Below are positions 55,035 to 62,893 of a stretch of DNA of 64,000 bases, piece by piece. The stretch lies in assembly GCA_000717735.1 (NCBI GenBank), contig JOBE01000003.1:62001-126000 (forward strand), read 5' to 3'. Each line of letters begins with the position of its first letter. Position 1 is the first letter of the stretch. The position numbers and the translations under genes were made by a program. This DNA comes from Streptomyces griseoluteus. Lineage in GTDB: Bacteria > Actinomycetota > Actinomycetes > Streptomycetales > Streptomycetaceae. The notes below the pieces were generated by a model. That model saw nothing but the letters and a program-made list of their open reading frames with translations. It did not search any database and was not told where the DNA came from.

Positions 55035-56372
55035 ATGACCCAGGCCCCCGCGACCTCCAAGGCCGTCCGCCGACAGCACGACCGCGAGATCGTCTCCCTC
55101 GCCCTGCCGGCCTTCGGCGCCCTCGTCGCCGAGCCGCTCTTCCTGATGGTCGACAGCGCCGTCGTCGGCCACCTCGGCACCCCCCAGCTCGCGGGTCTCG
55201 CGATCGCCGCGGCCCTGCTGTCCACCGCCGTCAGCGTCTTCGTCTTCCTCGCTTACGCCACCACGGCCGCCGTCGCCCGTCGCGTCGGCTCCGGCGACCT
55301 TCAGGCCGCGATCCGGCAGGGCATGGACGGCATCTGGCTCGCCCTCCTCCTCGGCGCCGGCGTCGTCGCCCTGACGCTCCCCACGGCACCGTGGCTCGTC
55401 GGCCTCTTCGGGGCCTCCGACACCGCTGCCCCCTACGCCGTCACATACCTCCGCATCTCCAGCCTCGGCATCCCCGCCATGCTGGTGGTGCTGGCCGCCA
55501 CCGGCGTCCTGCGCGGCCTTCAGGACACCCGCACACCGCTCTACGTCGCCATCGCCGGCTTCACGGCCAACGCCGCGCTCAACATCGGACTCGTCTACGG
55601 GGCCGGCCTCGGCATCGCGGGATCCGCCTGGGGCACGGTCATCGCCCAGTGCGGCATGGCCGCCGCCTACCTCTTCGTGGTCGTACGAGGCGCCCGGCGC
55701 CACGGCGCCTCCCTCCGCCCTGACGCGGCCGGCATCCGCGCGTCCGCCCAGGCCGGTGCCCCGCTCCTCGTCCGTACGCTCTCGCTCCGCGCGGTTCTGC
55801 TGATCGCCACAGCCGTCGCGGCCCGCCTCGGCGACGCGGAGGTCGCCGCCCACCAGATCATCCTGTCCCTGTGGAGCCTGATGGCCTTCGCCCTCGACGC
55901 GATCGCCATCGCCGGCCAGGCCATCATCGGTCGCTATCTCGGCGCGGAGGACGCCGACGGCGCACGCCAGGTCTGCCGCCGCATGGTCCAGTGGGGTGTG
56001 GTCTCCGGAGTGGTCCTGGGCGTTCTCGTCATCGCCACCCGACCCCTGTTCATCCCGCTCTTCACCAGCGACACCACGGTCCAGGACACGCTGCTTCCGG
56101 CCCTGCTCGTGGTCGCCCTCTCCCAGCCGATCTCCGGCGTCGTCTTCGTCCTCGACGGCGTCCTGATGGGCGCGGGTGACGGCCCCTATCTGGCCTGGGC
56201 CATGCTACTGACTCTCGCGGTCTTCGCCCCGGTCGCCCTTGCCATCCCGGCGCTCGGCGGCGGGCTGACGGCACTCTGGTGGGCCATGACGCTGATGATG
56301 TCGGTCCGGATGGCGACGCTCTGGCTCCGCTCCCGCTCCGGCCGCTGGATCGTCACGGGCGCCACACGGTGA
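55035..56372 (+). CDS. MATE family efflux transporter
   Basis: A 445-residue 12-helix antiporter of the DinF/NorM group. The N-terminal REIVSLALPAFGALVAEPLF, VDSAVVGHLGTPQLAGLAIA and the mid-protein LRISSLGIPAMLVVLAATGV are typical. Sequence resembles DinF-like members, which in Streptomyces sit by dnaB. Substrates (cationic drugs or metabolites) unknown. A perfect parS begins three bases after the stop. Confidence 0.93.
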   Translation: MTQAPATSKAVRRQHDREIVSLALPAFGALVAEPLFLMVDSAVVGHLGTPQLAGLAIAAALLSTAVSVFVFLAYATTAAVARRVGSGDLQAAIRQGMDGIWLALLLGAGVVALTLPTAPWLVGLFGASDTAAPYAVTYLRISSLGIPAMLVVLAATGVLRGLQDTRTPLYVAIAGFTANAALNIGLVYGAGLGIAGSAWGTVIAQCGMAAAYLFVVVRGARRHGASLRPDAAGIRASAQAGAPLLVRTLSLRAVLLIATAVAARLGDAEVAAHQIILSLWSLMAFALDAIAIAGQAIIGRYLGAEDADGARQVCRRMVQWGVVSGVVLGVLVIATRPLFIPLFTSDTTVQDTLLPALLVVALSQPISGVVFVLDGVLMGAGDGPYLAWAMLLTLAVFAPVALAIPALGGGLTALWWAMTLMMSVRMATLWLRSRSGRWIVTGATR

Positions 56373-56374
56373 AT

Positions 56375-56388
56375 GTTTCACGTGAAAC
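56375..56388. other. parS site
   Basis: GTTTCACGTGAAAC, perfect ParB target, directly after the MATE stop codon and before the terminator shared with rplI. Confidence 0.9.
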
Positions 56389-56418
56389 GCCCCGTTCCGC
56401 CGGTTGACCGAGAACGGC

Positions 56419-56452
56419 GGAAGGGCCGCACCCCGAGGGGTGCGGCCCTTCC
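56419..56452. terminator. Bidirectional hairpin terminator
   Basis: 16-bp stem GGAAGGGCCGCACCCC / GGGGTGCGGCCCTTCC around GA, between the convergent MATE and rplI genes. Confidence 0.9.
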
Positions 56453-56484
56453 TCACTGCTGAGCGCAGACTGCCAAGGGCAGCG

Positions 56485-56931
56485 TTACGCGGCGACGACC
56501 TCGACGCCGAGCTTCGCGGCAACCTCGGGGTGCAGACGCACGGACACCTGGTGCGAGCCCAGGGTCTTGATCGGCGAACCGAGCTCGACGCGACGCTTGT
56601 CGACGTCGGGGCCACCCGCGGACTTGATCGCCGAGGCGATGTCGGCCGGGGTCACGGAGCCGAAGAGACGGCCGGCGTCGCCGGAGCGAACGGCCAGGCG
56701 CACCTTCGTGCCCTCGAGCCGGGCCTTGATCTCGTTGGCCTGCTCGATGGTCGCGATCTCGTGGATCTTGCGGGCGCGGCGGATCTGCGCCACGTCCTTC
56801 TCGCCACCCTTGGTCCAGCGGATCGCGAAACCACGCGGGACCAGGTAGTTGCGAGCGTAGCCGTCCTTGACGTCGACGACGTCGCCAGCGGCACCGAGGC
56901 CAGAGACCTCGTGGGTGAGGATGATCTTCAT
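56485..56931 (-). CDS. rplI: 50S ribosomal protein L9
   Basis: A 148-residue protein. The N-terminal RNA-binding domain [20 protein letters not shown] and the long helix lead to the C-terminal domain ([20 protein letters not shown]). Part of the rpsF-ssb-rpsR-rplI operon on the minus strand; 18 bases after rpsR. Confidence 0.98.
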   Translation of the reverse strand: MKIILTHEVSGLGAAGDVVDVKDGYARNYLVPRGFAIRWTKGGEKDVAQIRRARKIHEIATIEQANEIKARLEGTKVRLAVRSGDAGRLFGSVTPADIASAIKSAGGPDVDKRRVELGSPIKTLGSHQVSVRLHPEVAAKLGVEVVAA

Positions 56932-56949
56932 TTTTCGGTCACCCTTCCC

Positions 56950-57186
56950 TTATCGCGCGGTGGACGTGTAGGGCAGCAGCGCCATCTCACGGCTGTTCTT
57001 GACTGCCGTGGCGACGTCACGCTGGTGCTGCGTGCAGTTGCCGGTGACGCGGCGGGCACGGATCTTGCCGCGGTCGGAAATAAACTTCCGCAGCATGTTC
57101 GTGTCCTTGTAGTCCACGTACACGGTCTTGTCCTTGCAGAACGCGCAGACCTTCTTCTTAGGCTTGCGCACAGGCGGCTTCGCCAT
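56950..57186 (-). CDS. rpsR: 30S ribosomal protein S18
   Basis: A 78-residue S18. [20 protein letters not shown] contains a Cys-x2-Cys pair, with a further Cys in [11 protein letters not shown]; so this is a Cys-containing, probably zinc-binding (C+) version. Streptomyces usually has a second, Cys-free S18 elsewhere, induced by zinc shortage. Lies between ssb and rplI. Confidence 0.97.
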   Translation of the reverse strand: MAKPPVRKPKKKVCAFCKDKTVYVDYKDTNMLRKFISDRGKIRARRVTGNCTQHQRDVATAVKNSREMALLPYTSTAR

Positions 57187-57244
57187 GGTGTTTCTCCTGT
57201 GTGATCAAGAAGTGGGGGTACGAGCTGCTTCGAGGGCTTGCGCC

Positions 57245-57844
57245 CTAGAAGGGGGGCTCGTCCGAGTAGCCGCCGCCGGAGTTTCCACCCCAGCCGCCAC
57301 CGCCGCCGGCCTGCTGACCGCCGCCGGAGGAGGGAGAGGGACCGCCGGTCGCCCACGGGTCGTCGGCGGGAGCACCGCCACCACCCTGCTGGCCACCGCC
57401 GGAGTTTCCACCCCAGCTGCCACCGCCGCCGGCCTGCTGGCCGCCGCCACCGCCACCGAAGCCACCCTGGCCGCCGCGACCGGTGGTCTTGGTGACCTTG
57501 GCCGTGGCGTTCTTGAGGCTGGGGCCGACTTCCTCGACGTCCAGCTCGTAGACCGTGCGCTTGACGCCCTCACGGTCTTCGTAAGACCGCTGCTTCAGTC
57601 GGCCCTGCACGACGACGCGCATGCCTCGCTGAAGCGACTCGGCGACGTTCTCCGCCGCCTGACGCCAGACCGAGCAGGTGAGGAAGAGGCTTTCGCCGTC
57701 CTTCCACTCATTGGTCTGACGGTCGAAGGTGCGGGGGGTGGACGCGATACGGAACTTCGCGACCGCCGCACCGGACGGGGTGAAGCGCAGCTCGGGGTCG
57801 TCGACAAGATTGCCGACGACCGTGATGACGGTCTCGCCTGCCAT
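57245..57844 (-). CDS. ssb: Single-stranded DNA-binding protein
   Basis: A 199-residue SSB. The OB fold (1-about 110) starts [20 protein letters not shown] and contains [20 protein letters not shown]; a very Gly/Gln/Pro-rich linker follows, and the acidic tip YSDEPPF recruits partner proteins. The linker carries a duplicated segment ([19 protein letters not shown]), matching a 44-base direct repeat in the DNA. Confidence 0.97.
   Translation of the reverse strand: MAGETVITVVGNLVDDPELRFTPSGAAVAKFRIASTPRTFDRQTNEWKDGESLFLTCSVWRQAAENVAESLQRGMRVVVQGRLKQRSYEDREGVKRTVYELDVEEVGPSLKNATAKVTKTTGRGGQGGFGGGGGGQQAGGGGSWGGNSGGGQQGGGGAPADDPWATGGPSPSSGGGQQAGGGGGWGGNSGGGYSDEPPF
57273..57439. repeat. 44-base direct repeat inside ssb linker
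   Basis: Two copies (57273-57316 and 57396-57439) differ at one base (CAGCCGCC versus CAGCTGCC) and are spaced by 123 bases, that is 41 codons, keeping frame. They encode the repeated Gly/Trp/Asn/Ser linker unit; a recent in-frame duplication. Confidence 0.9.
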
Positions 57845-57918
57845 GGGGGAACCTCTCGGCGGGATTGCTTCTGGCTGCTGTGTTGCTACTCGGACCCGAT
57901 GACCACTGAGCTAGAAGC

Positions 57919-58209
57919 TCAGTGGGTCTCGGGACGGAGGACCTTGGTCCGGAGGACCGACTCGTTCAGGTTGAGCTGTCGGTCGAGCTCCTTGACGACC
58001 GCAGGCTCGGCCTGCAGGTCGATGACCGAGTAGATGCCCTCGGGCTTCTTCTTGATCTCGTAGGCCAGACGACGACGGCCCCAGGTGTCGACCTTCTCGA
58101 CCTTTCCGTTGCCCTCACGGACGACAGAAAGGAAGTTCTCGATCAGCGGGGAGACAGCGCGCTCCTCGAGATCGGGGTCGAGGATGACCATCACTTCGTA
58201 GTGACGCAT
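57919..58209 (-). CDS. rpsF: 30S ribosomal protein S6
   Basis: A 96-residue S6: [40 protein letters not shown]. First gene of the rpsF-ssb-rpsR-rplI operon. The ATG at 58209 follows GGAGG. The 285-base spacer upstream (58210-58494) holds its promoter and that of the divergent small membrane protein gene. Confidence 0.98.
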   Translation of the reverse strand: MRHYEVMVILDPDLEERAVSPLIENFLSVVREGNGKVEKVDTWGRRRLAYEIKKKPEGIYSVIDLQAEPAVVKELDRQLNLNESVLRTKVLRPETH

Positions 58210-58494
58210 GTGGAACCCACCTCCTTTGGACTCAGCGGCCACGGTCGTTCCGTGGCAGGAGGGTCGTGATGCGTTAACAACGGTATCCGCCACCACTGAC
58301 AGTCCCCCTCGACGAGCGAGGGACACCGCCGGGATCCAGGAAGGACCAGGGCAGACACCGGTGCAGATCGTACAGAGTACCTGCTCATCGGCCTGCGGTT
58401 GAAATCCACTGGTGAGGGGACGCAATCTGTACACAACGGATGTCGGCGGCGCCACGATGCGCCGCCTTCCCGCAGGCACGCCAGGAGGTGCTCC

Positions 58495-58809
58495 ATGGCA
58501 CAGGCAATGCGACCCGACCCGGGCCACTCGCTCTTCGCAACCGACGGCAAGCCCCATCCGCTCCAGGACACGCTGGTCGGAGTGACACTGGTGCTGGGCG
58601 TCCTCGCCTTCGTCACCGCGCAGTTCCACAACCTGCATCTGTTGAGTTCCTGGTCGGGCCTGATCGGCATCCTGACCGGCGCCTACGGACAGTTCATCTC
58701 CGTGACGACCCGGGAACGCTTCGCTCTGATCGTCGGACTCGGCTTGGCAGCACTGGGCTTCTACCTCGGCATGGCCCAGGGCGGTCTCTTCGGCGGCGTC
58801 GCCGGCTGA
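58495..58809 (+). CDS. Small membrane protein
   Basis: A 104-residue protein with three hydrophobic segments (about 28-46, [20 protein letters not shown]; 51-67; 78-100) and little else. AGGAGG four bases before the ATG at 58495 is strong. I do not recognise a family. It is co-directional with femX, 119 bases before it, and may be part of the same envelope cluster. Confidence 0.75.
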   Translation: MAQAMRPDPGHSLFATDGKPHPLQDTLVGVTLVLGVLAFVTAQFHNLHLLSSWSGLIGILTGAYGQFISVTTRERFALIVGLGLAALGFYLGMAQGGLFGGVAG

Positions 58810-58928
58810 GGCGAGCGGCACGTCAGGGCGCACATGCCCATTCGGGGCGCTCCCCGGTCACAGTAGGCTTCGGCGCGAGAGCCGGAGCCCCTGACCGATG
58901 GGGACACACCTGCCGAGGAGCGCCCCGC

Positions 58929-60047
58929 ATGAGCCTGACCCTGAGGACCATCAGCCGTGAGCAGCATCTGGGATTCATCCAGAGCCAGCCCTCGGCGAGC
59001 CACTGCCAGGTCCCGGCGTGGGCTGACGTGAAGACGGAGTGGCGCTCGGAGAGCCTCGGCTGGTTCGACAAGAACGGCGAGCTGGTCGGCGCCGGCCTGG
59101 TGCTCTACCGCCAGCTGCCGAAGATCAAGCGCTATCTGGCCTACCTGCCCGAGGGCCCGGTCATCAACTGGTACGCGCCCAACCTCGACGAGTGGCTGCA
59201 GCCGATGCTGGCGCACCTCAAGCAGCAGGGCGCCTTCTCGGTGAAGATGGGCCCGCCGGTCGTCATCCGCCGCTGGGACTCGGCCGCCATCAAGTCCGGC
59301 ATCCAGGACCCGGACGTCAAGCGCCTCAAGGACGTCCAGGCCACTCACGTCGAGCCGCGTGCCTTCGAAGTGGCGGACCGGCTGCGGAAGATGGGCTGGC
59401 AGCAGGGCGAGGACGGCGGCGCCGGCTTCGGCGACGTGCAGCCCCGCTACGTCTTCCAGGTCCCGCTCGCGAACCGCTCGCTGGACGACGTCCTCAAGGG
59501 CTTCAACCAGCTGTGGCGCCGCAACATCAAGAAGGCCGAGAAGGCCGGTGTCGAGGTCGTCCAGGGCGGCTACGAGGACCTGGCCGAGTGGCAGCGGCTG
59601 TACGAGATCACGGCCGTCCGCGACCACTTCCGGCCGCGCCCGCTGTCGTACTTCCAGCGCATGTGGACCGTCCTCAACAACGAGGACCCCAACCGCATGC
59701 GGCTGTACTTCGCGCGGCACAACGGCGTGAACCTCTCCGCGGCGACGATGCTCGTCGTCGGCGGCCACGTCTGGTACTCCTACGGCGCCTCCGACAACAT
59801 CGGTCGCGAGGTCCGGCCCTCGAACGCGATGCAGTGGCGGATGCTCCGCGACGCGTACGCGATGGGCGCGACCGTCTACGACCTGCGGGGCATCTCGGAC
59901 TCGCTCGACGAGACCGACCACCTCTTCGGGCTCATCCAGTTCAAGGTGGGCACGGGCGGCGAGGCCGTCGAGTACGTCGGCGAGTGGGACTTCCCGCTGA
60001 ACAAGCTTCTGCACAAGGCGCTCGACATCTACATGTCGCGCCGCTGA
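58929..60047 (+). CDS. femX: FemX-type peptidoglycan interpeptide aminoacyltransferase
   Basis: A 372-residue Fem/MurM family protein that adds the first amino acid (Gly in Streptomyces) of the interpeptide bridge to lipid II. Signature segments are FVYLAYLPEGP-like (RYLAYLPEGPVINWYA), QLWRRNIKKAEKAGVEVVQG, the acceptor region FARHNGVNLSAATMLVVGGH and WYSYGASDNIGREVRPSNAM. FemX is essential in S. coelicolor. The downstream alanine-racemase-fold gene starts 119 bases later and may supply or act on the same precursors. Confidence 0.93.
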   Translation: MSLTLRTISREQHLGFIQSQPSASHCQVPAWADVKTEWRSESLGWFDKNGELVGAGLVLYRQLPKIKRYLAYLPEGPVINWYAPNLDEWLQPMLAHLKQQGAFSVKMGPPVVIRRWDSAAIKSGIQDPDVKRLKDVQATHVEPRAFEVADRLRKMGWQQGEDGGAGFGDVQPRYVFQVPLANRSLDDVLKGFNQLWRRNIKKAEKAGVEVVQGGYEDLAEWQRLYEITAVRDHFRPRPLSYFQRMWTVLNNEDPNRMRLYFARHNGVNLSAATMLVVGGHVWYSYGASDNIGREVRPSNAMQWRMLRDAYAMGATVYDLRGISDSLDETDHLFGLIQFKVGTGGEAVEYVGEWDFPLNKLLHKALDIYMSRR

Positions 60048-60165
60048 CGCGGGGTGCGCCACCGACAGGTGGCGCACCGCCGAGGCGTGTCCCGTCGCCG
60101 AAGTTTCCGTAGTCTCGTACATACCTTTGATACACCGCTGCCATCAGAAAGGTTCCGGGCCGGCC

Positions 60166-61197
60166 ATGGCGCTCTCCCTCTACGTCGACACCGCTCGCTG
60201 GCGCGCGCACCAGAAGACCGTGATCGACCAGTTCCCGGGGGTCATCCCGGTCTGCAAGGGCAACGGCTACGGCTTCGGGCACGAGCGCCTCGCCGACGAG
60301 GCGGCCCGCTTCGGGGCCGACATGCTCGCCGTGGGCACCACGTACGAGGCCGCGAGGATCAAGGACTGGTTCGGCGGCGACCTGCTGGTCCTCACCCCCT
60401 TCCGACGGGGTGAGGAACCGGTTCCGCTGCCCGACCGGGTCGTCCGCTCGGTGTCCTCGGTGGACGGCGTCCACGCCCTGGTGGGGGCCCGTGTGGTCAT
60501 CGAGTGCATGAGCTCGATGAAGCGGCACGGCGTCCGCGAGGAGGAGCTCCCGCAGCTCCACTCCGCCATCGAGGACGTCCGCCTGGAGGGCTTCGCGCTG
60601 CACCTTCCGCTGGACCGCCCGGACGGCACCGACGCCGTCGAGGAGGTCATCGGCTGGATGGACCGGCTGCGGGCCGCCCGCCTGCCGCTGCACACCATGT
60701 TCGTCAGCCACCTGCGGGCCGAGGAACAGGCCCGGCTCCAGCAGCAGTTCCCCCAGACCCGGTTCCGCGCCCGGATCGGCACCCGGCTGTGGCTGGGTGA
60801 CCACGAGGCCACGCAGTACCGGGGCGCCGTCCTCGACGTGACCCGGGTCGCCAAGGGCGACCGCTTCGGCTACCGCCAGCAGAAGGCCGCGTCGGACGGC
60901 TGGCTCGTCGTCGTCGCCGGCGGCACCTCGCACGGCGTGGGCCTGGAGGCCCCCAAGGCGATGCACGGCGTCATGCCGCGGGCCAAGGGCGTCGCACGGG
61001 CCGGGCTCGCCACCGTCAACCGCAACCTGTCGCCGTTCGTCTGGGCCGGGAAGCAGCGCTGGTTCGCCGAGCCGCCGCACATGCAGGTGTCGATCCTGTT
61101 CGTTCCCTCAGACGCCGAGGAGCCCCGGGTCGGCGACGAGCTCGTGGCCCATCTGCGCCACACCACGACGCAGTTCGACCGGCTCGTCGAGCGCTGA
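60166..61197 (+). CDS. Alanine racemase-fold PLP protein
   Basis: A 343-residue protein. The PLP-lysine element appears as PVCKGNGYGFGHERLADEAA (alanine racemases read VxKANAYGHG), and the later AVGTTYEAARIKDWF and FALHLPLDRP fit a type III TIM-barrel enzyme. The C-terminal beta domain is present but the catalytic Tyr of classic Alr is not obvious, so racemase activity is uncertain. The ATG at 60166 has AAAGG upstream. It follows femX in what seems to be a peptidoglycan context. Confidence 0.85.
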   Translation: MALSLYVDTARWRAHQKTVIDQFPGVIPVCKGNGYGFGHERLADEAARFGADMLAVGTTYEAARIKDWFGGDLLVLTPFRRGEEPVPLPDRVVRSVSSVDGVHALVGARVVIECMSSMKRHGVREEELPQLHSAIEDVRLEGFALHLPLDRPDGTDAVEEVIGWMDRLRAARLPLHTMFVSHLRAEEQARLQQQFPQTRFRARIGTRLWLGDHEATQYRGAVLDVTRVAKGDRFGYRQQKAASDGWLVVVAGGTSHGVGLEAPKAMHGVMPRAKGVARAGLATVNRNLSPFVWAGKQRWFAEPPHMQVSILFVPSDAEEPRVGDELVAHLRHTTTQFDRLVER

Positions 61198-61212
61198 GCC
61201 GGCCGGTCCGCC

Positions 61213-61255
61213 TCACTTCCGGCCGGCCCTTCCCGTAGCGCCGGCCGGCCCTTCC
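61213..61255 (-). terminator. Direct-repeat / inverted GC-rich region between convergent genes
   Basis: Two copies of GGCCGGCCCTTCC (61221 and 61243) with CCGGCCGG dyads flank the stop region between the racemase-like gene and the minus-strand mannosyltransferase-like gene; likely a weak bidirectional terminator. Confidence 0.4.
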
Positions 61256-61256
61256 T

Positions 61257-62771
61257 TCACCCCCGGGAGCTCTGCTCTCCGGGGGTGCCCCATTCCACCC
61301 GCGGCCCGTCGTCTTCGACCGGGGCCGCGTGCCGGGCCGGATGGGCGGCCCTGCCCGCCACGACGACGTCCTCCGCGCCGTCCAGGACGCCCCCCGAGGG
61401 GTCGTCCGCGCCGTCCTGCCGGACCGGGTCCTTCTCGGGCCTCAGGATGTCGCGTACGACCATCGCGCACAGGTACAGGGTGCCGGCCAGGTGCAGGACG
61501 ATCACGAACTGGTAGCCGTCCACCGGCAGGCCCTGTTTGTTGCCGCTGGTCGTGAACGCCAGGTACATCCAGACGCCCACGAAGTACATGACCTCGCACG
61601 CCTGCCAGACCAGGAAGTCGCGCCAGCGCGGCCGGGCGAGGACCGCCAGCGGGACCAGCCACAGGACGTACTGCGGTGAGTAGACCTTGTTGGTCAGCAC
61701 GAACGCGGCGACGATCAGGAAGGCCAGCTGGACGAAACGCGGCCGGCGCGGTGCCGTGAACGCCAGGTAGGCGAGGCCCGCCACCGCCGCCAGCATCAGC
61801 AGCAGCGCGTACAGGTTGGCCCGGTCCGGCGGGATCGCCGTGCCCGTCCGCTGGCTGACCAGCAGCCAGACCGAACCGAAGTCGACGTTCCGCTGCCTGC
61901 TGAAGAGGTAGAACTGCTTCCAGCCCTCCGGCGCGAGCAGCATCACCGGCAGGTTCACCACCAGCCACGCGCCGCCCGCTCCGAGCACCGCGGTCCCGAA
62001 CTCCCGCCACTTCCCGGCCCGCCAGCAGAGCATCAGCAGCGGGCAGAGGAGCAGCACCGGGTAGAGCTTGGCGGCGGTGGCGAGACCCAGCAGGATGCCG
62101 AAGGCCACCGGTCGCCCGCGCGACCACATCAGGACCGCGGCGGCGGTCAGCGCGACGGCCAGGAGGTCCCAGTTGATCGTCGCGGTGAGCGCGACCGAGG
62201 GCGCCAGGGCGACGAGGAGCCCGTCCCAGGGGCGCAGGCGGTGCGTACGGGCCACACAGACCGCCAGGACGGCCGCGCAGACCATCAGCAGGCCCGCGTT
62301 GGCCAGCCAGTACGCCTGTTCCTGCTGCGTCGTGTCGCCGCCGCCCGGCGTCAGCCAGGCCGCGACCTCCATGAAGAGGCCCGTCAGGACGGGGTACTCC
62401 AGGAACGGTATGTCGCCGCCCAGCCGGTCGAAGTAGGGCACCAGGCCGTCCGCGAAGCCCCGACCGGAGAAGAGGTGCGGGATGTCCGAGTAGCAGGCGT
62501 GGGTGTACTGGGAGGTCGTGCCCCGGAACCAGGCCCAGTTGTAGCAGGGCAGCTTCTGCACCATGCCGAGCGCGAACATGCCGATGGCCACGAGGGCGAT
62601 CACCCGCACCGGCGTCAGCTGCCCGGTGCCGGTCGAGGCCCGGCGGCCGTACGGGCCGCCGATCAGTTCGCTGCCCGCTGCGGCCACCTTGTCCCGGTGG
62701 GTGGGGATGACCGTCCGCGGGCGGCCCTGCGACCGGTCCTGCGGCGCGCTCGTCTTCTGGAGGCTCGGCAT
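61257..62771 (-). CDS. Glycosyltransferase family 87-like membrane protein
   Basis: A 504-residue protein with about 10-11 membrane segments. The N-terminal cytoplasmic tail (1-55) leads to the first helix RVIALVAIGMFALGMVQKLP. An extracytoplasmic loop contains YTHACYSDIPHLFSGRGFAD; GT-C acceptors of the polyprenol-phosphate mannosyltransferase type commonly have acidic residues here. The stretch FLEYPVLTGLFMEVAAWLTP and NWDLLAVALTAAAVL fit GT87. I prefer the ATG at 62771, eight bases after AGGA, over 62780. A long, charged C-terminal tail (about 440-504) follows the last helix. Confidence 0.83.
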   Translation of the reverse strand: MPSLQKTSAPQDRSQGRPRTVIPTHRDKVAAAGSELIGGPYGRRASTGTGQLTPVRVIALVAIGMFALGMVQKLPCYNWAWFRGTTSQYTHACYSDIPHLFSGRGFADGLVPYFDRLGGDIPFLEYPVLTGLFMEVAAWLTPGGGDTTQQEQAYWLANAGLLMVCAAVLAVCVARTHRLRPWDGLLVALAPSVALTATINWDLLAVALTAAAVLMWSRGRPVAFGILLGLATAAKLYPVLLLCPLLMLCWRAGKWREFGTAVLGAGGAWLVVNLPVMLLAPEGWKQFYLFSRQRNVDFGSVWLLVSQRTGTAIPPDRANLYALLLMLAAVAGLAYLAFTAPRRPRFVQLAFLIVAAFVLTNKVYSPQYVLWLVPLAVLARPRWRDFLVWQACEVMYFVGVWMYLAFTTSGNKQGLPVDGYQFVIVLHLAGTLYLCAMVVRDILRPEKDPVRQDGADDPSGGVLDGAEDVVVAGRAAHPARHAAPVEDDGPRVEWGTPGEQSSRG

Positions 62772-62807
62772 GGGGGACATCCTGCCGTACGTCTCCGGGA
62801 AAACGGC

Positions 62808-62862
62808 GAGGGCCGCCGCGGCCGGCCCGTACGGAAGGTACGGAGCGGACGCGGCGGCCCTC
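62808..62862 (-). terminator. Compound hairpin terminator of the penicillin-binding protein gene
   Basis: 12-bp outer stem GAGGGCCGCCGC / GCGGCGGCCCTC (62808-62819 / 62851-62862) encloses an inner hairpin CCGTAC-GGAAG-GTACGG (62827-62843). It lies 32 bases beyond the PBP stop on the minus strand. Confidence 0.85.
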
Positions 62863-62893
62863 AGGGAGTTCCCGGGTCCGGATCAGTCCCGGA

